DNA of 51,745 nt from Thermoleophilaceae bacterium (GTDB taxonomy: Bacteria > Actinomycetota > Thermoleophilia > Solirubrobacterales > Thermoleophilaceae): positions 1 through 51,745 of the forward strand of contig JBBDYQ010000017.1 in NCBI GenBank assembly GCA_040901445.1, in the 5' to 3' direction. Under the pieces are notes generated by a model. The model saw only the letters and a program-made list of their open reading frames with translations. It did not search any database and had not been told where the DNA came from. The translations under genes and the position numbers were made by a program. Position 1 is the first letter of the stretch. Each line of letters starts with the position of its first letter. This document shows, one piece after another, positions 46,834 through 51,745 of this stretch.

Positions 46834-48305
46834 CGGCCCTCGAGGCGATTGGGATCGTGGCCGCCTGCCTGGCCGTGGCCGGCGGCTTCGCGTTGCGCGA
46901 CCCGCGGGCCCGCGCCGCCTCGATGCTCGCGGCGCTCGTGCTCACCCCGGCGCTGCTCCTGGGCGAGCTGTGGGACTCCGACCAGCTCGACGTGGTGCGC
47001 GACCATCCGCCCGCCGCGATCGCGGCGGGCCTGGCCGGCCTCGGCCTGGCAGCGGCGCTGGCGGCGGGCCTGCTGCGCCGGCCCGCGGCGCTGGCGCTGC
47101 TGGCGGTGGGGGCATTGCCCTTCCGCGTGCCCGTGGACACCGGCGCCGGCGACCCGGCCAACCTGCTGGTGCCGCTCTACATCGTGGTGGCGGCCGGTGT
47201 CATCGCGTACGCGTGGGACCGCCTTCGCGGGCGCGAGGCGCGGGTGGCGCCGCGCGAGGCGCCCGCGGGGGCTGTCGAGCTGGCGCTGCTCGCCGCGGTG
47301 GTGCTCTACGCCGCCCAGGCCGCCTACTCGAGCGACTTCGAGGCGGCGCTCAAGAACGTGGTCTTCTTCTACATCCCGTTCGCCCTGCTGCTGAGGCTGC
47401 TGGCGGGCGTGGCCTGGTCGCGGCGCCTGGCGGCGGCGTGCCTGGCGCTGCCGGTCTCGCTGGCGCTGGTGTTCGCCGGCATCGGCTTCTGGGAGTACGC
47501 GGCCCGCGAGCTGCTGTGGAACCCGAAGGTCGTGGCGTCCAACCAGTTCGAGTCCTACTTCCGGGTCAACTCGCTCTTCTTCGACCCCAACATCTACGGC
47601 CGCTTCCTGGCGATCGTGATGATCGGCCTGGCCGCCGTGCTCCTGTGGGGGGAGCGGCGGCGCGACCTGCTCGTGGCAGCGGCTGCGCTCGCCGTGCTCT
47701 GGGGCGGGCTCGTCCTCACGTTCTCGCAGTCGAGCTTCGGGGCGCTGCTCGTGGGCCTCGGCGTTCTCGCGGCGCTCCGCTGGGGCGCCCGCCCCGTCCT
47801 TGTCGTGACCGCGGGGGCGGCCGTCGCCGGGCTGGTGCTCGTGCTCGCCGCGCCCGGGCTCGTCCGCCTCGACCCCGGGGACGAGCGCTCCCTCGATGCC
47901 GCCTCGAGCGGTCGCATCTCGCTCATGCGCGGGGGGGCGGAGATGTTCCTCGACCGGCCGCTGGCGGGGTTCGGGTCGGGCTCGTTCGCGCGGGAGTTCC
48001 GCGAGCGCGAGGAGGTGAGCTCCGAGGAGGCCGCCTCCGCTTCCCACACGATCCCGATCACCGTGGCGGCGGAGCAGGGGATCCTGGGGCTGGGCGCCTA
48101 TCTGCTCGTGCTGTGGACGGCGTTCGGGCTGGTGCTCCGCGGCCCGTTCGGCGTGGTGCGGGCGTTTGTGGCGGCGGCGTTCGCAGCGCTCGTCTTCCAC
48201 ACCCTGCTGTACGCGGCCTTCCTGGAGGACCCCATCACCTGGACCCTCCTCGGCGCCGCTATCGGCCTACGGGCTCGAACGCGTACAGGCTCGAGTAGCC
48301 CGTGA
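46830..48305 (+). CDS. O-antigen ligase/polymerase-like membrane protein (Wzy_C)
   Basis: 491 residues from ATG 46830 (ATGA overlap). It is strongly hydrophobic with about 11-12 spans. A Wzy_C-type signature is seen: YFRVNSLFFDPNIYGRFLAIVMIG in the central cytosol-facing or loop region, TFSQSSFGALLVGLG, and then GRISLMRGGAEMFLDRPLAGFGSGSF with the conserved G-x-G-x-F ending and SHTIPITVAAEQGILGLGAYLLV. These enzymes ligate or polymerise polysaccharide repeats on undecaprenyl diphosphate. Presence with glycosyltransferases supports a polysaccharide pathway. The last 47 bases overlap the convergent PQQ gene. Confidence 0.88.
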   Translation: MTALEAIGIVAACLAVAGGFALRDPRARAASMLAALVLTPALLLGELWDSDQLDVVRDHPPAAIAAGLAGLGLAAALAAGLLRRPAALALLAVGALPFRVPVDTGAGDPANLLVPLYIVVAAGVIAYAWDRLRGREARVAPREAPAGAVELALLAAVVLYAAQAAYSSDFEAALKNVVFFYIPFALLLRLLAGVAWSRRLAAACLALPVSLALVFAGIGFWEYAARELLWNPKVVASNQFESYFRVNSLFFDPNIYGRFLAIVMIGLAAVLLWGERRRDLLVAAAALAVLWGGLVLTFSQSSFGALLVGLGVLAALRWGARPVLVVTAGAAVAGLVLVLAAPGLVRLDPGDERSLDAASSGRISLMRGGAEMFLDRPLAGFGSGSFAREFREREEVSSEEAASASHTIPITVAAEQGILGLGAYLLVLWTAFGLVLRGPFGVVRAFVAAAFAALVFHTLLYAAFLEDPITWTLLGAAIGLRARTRTGSSSP

Positions 48306-49527
48306 CGTAGATCCGGCGCCCGTCAGAGATCACGGGCGTGAAGGCGCCGCGGCCGAACTTCCACACCGCGCGCCCCGTCTCGATGTTCAGGCCGGTGGTG
48401 GACTTGGCCCCGAGGTTGGAGAAGTAGACGATGTCGCCGATGACGGTCGGCGCGCCCGAGATCCGCCCACCCGCGTCGTAGGTCCAGCGCGTCTCGCCGG
48501 TGCGGGCGTCCAGGGCGTAGAAGTTGCCGTCGTAGGAGCCGATGTAGACCGTCGGCTCGGTTTCGCGCGTGTCCGCCGCCGCCGGGGCGCCGTAGACGAA
48601 CCCGCCCGTGGACTTCGACCAGCCCAGCTCCCCGTTGCGGGCGGAGAACGAGTAGACCCGGCTGTCGGTGTTGCCGAGGTAGACGCGGCCGAAGGCGACC
48701 GCCGGGGTGGAGTAGAAGTTGCCCGCGCGGCCGAAGGAGCGGCCCTCGGTGCCGGCGGTCCACACCCGCGAGCCGTCGCGGCGGCGCAGGGCCGTGACCT
48801 GGCCCGCGTAGTCGCCGAAGTAGAGCTTGCCGTCGGAGTAGGCCAGCGCGCTCTTGACCTCGCCCGCCGCGCGGTAGGTCCAGACCTCCTTGCCGTTGCT
48901 CGCCTGGAGCGCGTAGACAGTGCCGTCCTCGGAGCCGAAGTAGACATGGTCCCGTATCACGAGGGGCGATGACTCCGAGCGGCTGGGCAGGTCCTTCGTC
49001 CAGATCGTCCGGCCGGTCTCGGCGTCCAGGGCAAGCGCCCGGCCCGACAGGGTGGTGATGAAGACCCTGCCGTCGTCGAAGGCGGGCGAGGAGGCCACGA
49101 GGCGCCCGACGCGCTTGCGCCAGATCGTGTCGCCGTCGCGGGCGGAGAGGGCGTAGGCCTCGCCGTTGTTCTTCACGAAGAAGAGCTTGCCCCGCGCGTA
49201 GACGGGCGGGAACTCGATCAGCTTGCTGCCGCCGACGTGCCAGATCCGGCGGCCGGGGCGCCCGAGGTCCTTGTCGAAATGGCGGGTGCGCTGGGGGTCG
49301 AAGCCATACGTCGGCCATGCCACGCGCTCGTCCGGGCGCTCCTCGCGCTCGGGCTCGGCGGGCTCCTCCTCGGGGGCCGAGAACTCGACATCTGTGTTGG
49401 TCACGTCGCCGGGCGCCTTGACGAGGCCGAAGTACGCCCCGGCTGCGCCGCCACCCAGGAGGACGGGCAGCGCGACGAGGACGTATGGCCAGCGACGCCG
49501 GCGCCGGCGTCCGCCGGAGACGAACAT
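48259..49527 (-). CDS. PQQ-like beta-propeller membrane-anchored protein
   Basis: From ATG 49527, 422 residues. A basic start (MFVSGGRRRRRRW) precedes one membrane span (about 14-34), then an acidic linker (EEEPAEPEREERPDE). The rest is a beta-propeller of repeats with the PQQ_2 pattern: GDTIWRKRVG, GRTIWTKDL, GKEVWTYRA, GSRVWTAGT, GELGWSKST, GETRWTYDA and GRAVWKFGR, each preceded by VYxGxxDGxxYAL-type strands. It resembles BamB-type propellers, which serve as scaffolds; catalytic PQQ ligands are not evident. It lies 20 bases after a GT2 gene on the same strand and converges on the Wzy-like gene. Confidence 0.85.
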   Translation of the reverse strand: MFVSGGRRRRRRWPYVLVALPVLLGGGAAGAYFGLVKAPGDVTNTDVEFSAPEEEPAEPEREERPDERVAWPTYGFDPQRTRHFDKDLGRPGRRIWHVGGSKLIEFPPVYARGKLFFVKNNGEAYALSARDGDTIWRKRVGRLVASSPAFDDGRVFITTLSGRALALDAETGRTIWTKDLPSRSESSPLVIRDHVYFGSEDGTVYALQASNGKEVWTYRAAGEVKSALAYSDGKLYFGDYAGQVTALRRRDGSRVWTAGTEGRSFGRAGNFYSTPAVAFGRVYLGNTDSRVYSFSARNGELGWSKSTGGFVYGAPAAADTRETEPTVYIGSYDGNFYALDARTGETRWTYDAGGRISGAPTVIGDIVYFSNLGAKSTTGLNIETGRAVWKFGRGAFTPVISDGRRIYVTGYSSLYAFEPVGR

Positions 49528-49547
49528 CGGGCTGATGGTAGCCGCCG

Positions 49548-50444
49548 CTACCGGCGGTTCCAGGCCTCCGCCCGCTCGCGGATGCCCTCCCCGCGGCCGG
49601 GCAGCAGCGCCTGGCGCGCGTGGAGCAGGAAGCGGCGGCGCCGGTACACCAGCGCGCGCAGGAGGTAGGCCCAGGCGGTGAGCACGCGTACCGCCGCGGC
49701 CGCGGCCGCGCCGTGGTGCTTGCGCATGTAGCGGTCGCGGTTGCGGTGGAACTCGACGATCCGCGGCCTGGCCGCCTCGGCGTCGGTCGAGAGCTGCTCG
49801 TGGTGGATCGCGCGCGCACCCGGCACGTACAGCGTGTTGTGGCCGGCGTCGGCCAGCCGCCTGCAGAAGTCGGTCTCGTCGGAGTAGACGAAGAACTGCG
49901 GGTCGAGGTAGCCCACCTCCGCGGCCGCGTCCCTGCGCACGAGCAGCGCGCTCGACTGCGCCCAGTCCACCGTTCGGATGGTGTCTCCCCTGCTCTGGAC
50001 CGTCACCAGGCGGTGGAGGAACAGTGCGCCGGCGAGCGCGGTGAGCACGCCCGGGAAGCGCCACGCGCACGGCTGCGGGCGGCCCTGCGGGTCCAGCAGC
50101 CGGGCCCCCGCCGCGCCCGCTCCCGGGTCGGCCTCGAGTGCCGCCGTGAGCGCGGCGGCCGCGCCGGGCTGGAGCTCCGCGTCCTCGTTGAGGAGAAGGC
50201 AGTAGCGGCCCCTCGCCGCTTGAAGGAGCGTCGAGTCGTTCTCGGCCTTGCCCGTCCGCCGGCCGAGCTCGATGAGGCGGATGTCACGGTCGCGGACCGT
50301 GTCGGCGGAGCCGTCCTCGGAGGCGTTGTCCAGCACCAGCGTCTCGGTCTGCAGGCCGGGCGGCCCGGTGCGCTCGATGGCGTCCAGGCAGGCCAGCAGG
50401 TGCTCCCGCCCGTCCGTGTTCACGACGCAGTAGGAGAGGTCCAC
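49548..50444 (-). CDS. Family 2 glycosyltransferase (rhamnosyl-type)
   Basis: 298 residues from ATG 50444. It starts MDLSYCVVNTDGREHLLACL, then ETLVLDNASEDGSADTV (nucleotide-binding Asp), CLLLNEDAELQPGAA (a D-x-D-like NEDAE motif), SSALLVRRDAAAEVGYLDPQFFVYSDETDFCRR with acceptor/catalytic acidic residues, and HEQLS. The layout is that of GT2 enzymes acting on rhamnose or galactofuranose in surface glycans. It is divergent from the GT4 gene with 17 bases between starts. No membrane spans, so it is a cytosolic enzyme that likely works on a lipid-linked acceptor. Confidence 0.92.
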   Translation of the reverse strand: MDLSYCVVNTDGREHLLACLDAIERTGPPGLQTETLVLDNASEDGSADTVRDRDIRLIELGRRTGKAENDSTLLQAARGRYCLLLNEDAELQPGAAAALTAALEADPGAGAAGARLLDPQGRPQPCAWRFPGVLTALAGALFLHRLVTVQSRGDTIRTVDWAQSSALLVRRDAAAEVGYLDPQFFVYSDETDFCRRLADAGHNTLYVPGARAIHHEQLSTDAEAARPRIVEFHRNRDRYMRKHHGAAAAAAVRVLTAWAYLLRALVYRRRRFLLHARQALLPGRGEGIRERAEAWNRR

Positions 50445-50461
50445 GGGAGAATCATCGCTTC

Positions 50462-51568
50462 ATGCGCGTCCAGCTCGTCGATCCGTCGGCATTCACGCCC
50501 CCCTACGACCACGCCCTGGCGGCCGCGCTGGCCCGTGCCGGCGTGGACGTGGAGCTGGTCACCAGCCGGTTCCGGTACGGGCCCGTGCCGTCCGGAGACG
50601 GCTACCGGGTGAGCGAGCTGTTCTACCCGCGCGGCGCCGCGCTCGCGGGCCGCGGGCGCGTGCCGCTCAAGCTCGCCGAGCACGTCCCGGGGATGCTTCG
50701 CCACCGCCGCCATGCCGCCGGCGCCGACCTCGTGCACTACCAGTGGCTCACCGTGCAGCCGCTGGACGCGCACCTGCTCGCCCGCGGCCGTCCGCGGGTG
50801 CTCACCGCCCACGACGTGCTGCCGCGCGAGCCGCGCCCCGGCCAGATCGCGGCCACCCGCCGCCTGGTGCGCCGGATGGACGCGGTGGTGGTCCACTCTG
50901 AGCACGGCGCCGCCCGCCTGCGTGACGAGCTCGGTGCCGACGCCGGCCGGGTGCGCGTGATCCCCCACGGCTCCTTCGACTACCTCACCCGCCTCCCGGA
51001 GGAGCGACCGCTGCCCCCCGAGCTCGCGGCGGTGGAGGGCCCCGTGGTGCTCTGCTTCGGCCTGCTGCGCCACTACAAGGGAATCGACGTGCTGCTCGAG
51101 GCCTTCCGCTCGGTCGAGGGCGCCGAGCTCTGGATCGTGGGCATGCCGCGCATCCCGCTCGAGCCGCTGCGTGAGCTGGCGGCCCGGGTCCCGGGCACCG
51201 TCCGCTTCGTGCCGCGCTTCGTCACCGATCCCGAGATCCCCGCCTACTTCCGCCGCGCCGACCTCGTCGTCCTCCCCTATCGCGAGATCGACCAGTCGGG
51301 GGTGCTCTACACCGCGCTGGCGTTCGGAAAGCCCCTCCTGCTGAGCGCCGTGGGCGGCTTCAGGGAGGTGGCTTCGCACGGGGCGGCCCGGCTCGTGCCG
51401 CCCGGCGACCCGCCTGCGCTGGCGACCGCGCTCTCCGAGCTGGTGGCCGCCCCCGCGGCCCGCGAGCGCCTGGGCGCCGCCGCGGCGGCCGCGGCGGCCG
51501 GGCCGTACTCGTGGGACGCGGCGGCGGAGCAGACGCTGGCGCTCTACCGCGAGCTCGCCGGCGGCTGA
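50462..51568 (+). CDS. Family 4 glycosyltransferase
   Basis: 368 residues from ATG 50462. GT-B fold: an N-terminal half with VDPSAFTPPYDHALAAALAR and GADLVHYQWLTVQPLD, then VLTAHDVLPREPRPGQ and VVVHSEHGAARLRDELG. The C-terminal half has VVLCFGLLRHYKGIDVLLEAF (donor-binding KG motif) and VPRFVTDPEIPAYFRRADLVVLPYREIDQSGVLYTALAFGKPLL, with the variant E-x(7)-E region shown as EIDQSGV. Most GT4 enzymes retain anomeric stereochemistry and use nucleotide sugars. It is the last gene before a terminator-like hairpin and the contig end. Confidence 0.92.
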   Translation: MRVQLVDPSAFTPPYDHALAAALARAGVDVELVTSRFRYGPVPSGDGYRVSELFYPRGAALAGRGRVPLKLAEHVPGMLRHRRHAAGADLVHYQWLTVQPLDAHLLARGRPRVLTAHDVLPREPRPGQIAATRRLVRRMDAVVVHSEHGAARLRDELGADAGRVRVIPHGSFDYLTRLPEERPLPPELAAVEGPVVLCFGLLRHYKGIDVLLEAFRSVEGAELWIVGMPRIPLEPLRELAARVPGTVRFVPRFVTDPEIPAYFRRADLVVLPYREIDQSGVLYTALAFGKPLLLSAVGGFREVASHGAARLVPPGDPPALATALSELVAAPAARERLGAAAAAAAAGPYSWDAAAEQTLALYRELAGG

Positions 51569-51610
51569 CCCGCGCAACCTGAGCGGCCCGCCGCCCGTCT
51601 GCGGGAAGCG

Positions 51611-51644
51611 GCCGGCCGGGTACCGGTTCCCCCCGGCGGCCGGC
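51611..51644 (+). terminator. Hairpin after the last glycosyltransferase
   Basis: GCCGGCC (51611-51617) pairs with GGCCGGC (51638-51644), and inner GGG/CCC pairs can extend the stem. It lies 43 bases after the GT4 stop, a plausible intrinsic terminator without a T tail. ATTGTGCGCACAAT (51650-51663) follows as a separate 14-bp perfect palindrome. Confidence 0.5.
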
Positions 51645-51689
51645 TGGGGATTGTGCGCACAATAGTTGCGTGGGGCGCACGCGATTTGC

Positions 51690-51745
51690 GGGGGGGGGGG
51701 GGGGGGGGGGCAATTTGGGGGCCCACACCCCCGGGGGGGGGGGGG
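51690..51745. other. Poly-G end, probable sequencing or assembly artefact
   Basis: A run of 21 G (51690-51710) is followed by CAATTTGGGGG, CCCACACCCCC and a final run of 13 G. Such runs at a contig end are typical of two-colour chemistry dark-cycle calls assembled into a tail. Nothing biological should be read into these bases. Confidence 0.8.

Overview
The window looks like one assembled contig about 52 kb long, not an arbitrary slice. It starts inside a broken IS21-type transposase helper gene and ends in artificial-looking poly-G runs. It carries the replication-origin neighbourhood of a very GC-rich actinobacterium. Gene order, actinobacterial-type phospho-signalling genes, GTG/TTG starts and a long GyrB with a large insertion suggest a deep-branching class such as Thermoleophilia (Solirubrobacterales). 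That placement is an inference, not a demonstrated fact.

Region 1 (1-3374) is a decayed integrative element beside a tRNA-Ile(GAU) gene. It holds an istB remnant with IS21-style end repeats, a replication-relaxation-type gene, a tyrosine integrase and an excisionase. The last three are broken by indels, while no other gene I read in the window is frameshifted. Region 2 (3431-12512) is the conserved origin block. On the minus strand run rpmH-rnpA-yidD-yidC-jag-rsmG-parA-parB; on the plus strand dnaA-dnaN-recF-DUF721(DciA-like). A 16-bp perfect palindrome between rsmG and jag is a candidate divergent parS. Region 3 (12513-18260) is gyrB-gyrA followed by a 400-base stretch with a tiny ORF preceded by an almost ideal Shine-Dalgarno sequence. 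Region 4 (18260-21852, minus strand) has a membrane coiled-coil protein, an HNH nuclease, pheA, a DUF4446 protein and an anchored protein with a CARDB-like domain.

Region 5 (22083-31977) is the phospho-signalling and peptidoglycan cluster: a multi-membrane-span Ser/Thr kinase, fhaA, fhaB, PP2C phosphatase, rodA/ftsW-type SEDS, penicillin-binding protein, PASTA kinase pknB and ddl. Nearly every junction is a 4-base stop/start overlap, so the set is probably translated as one coupled unit. A separate kinase (31980-33461) carries an extracellular domain resembling the one fused to actinobacterial MurJ/MviN. Region 6 (33487-51568) holds a DsbA-like protein, purM, uppP, and a DUF354 plus CapD/PglF-type dehydratase pair. 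It also holds a LytR_C protein and a very large adenylate cyclase-AAA-TPR regulator. A final run combines a ComA-like synthase, a histidine phosphatase, a FlgD-Ig surface protein, an O-antigen-ligase-like polymerase, a PQQ-propeller protein and two glycosyltransferases, suggesting cell-surface polysaccharide assembly.

The most striking unexplained signal is a three-copy intergenic element between dnaN/recF, between gyrB/gyrA, and upstream of the DUF4446-pheA genes. Its core runs from AAACC to GGTTT and is 80, 80 and 79 nt long, with two CGTCCT motifs at fixed offsets. Each copy sits inside a locus-specific inverted repeat that includes the last codons of the gene before it.
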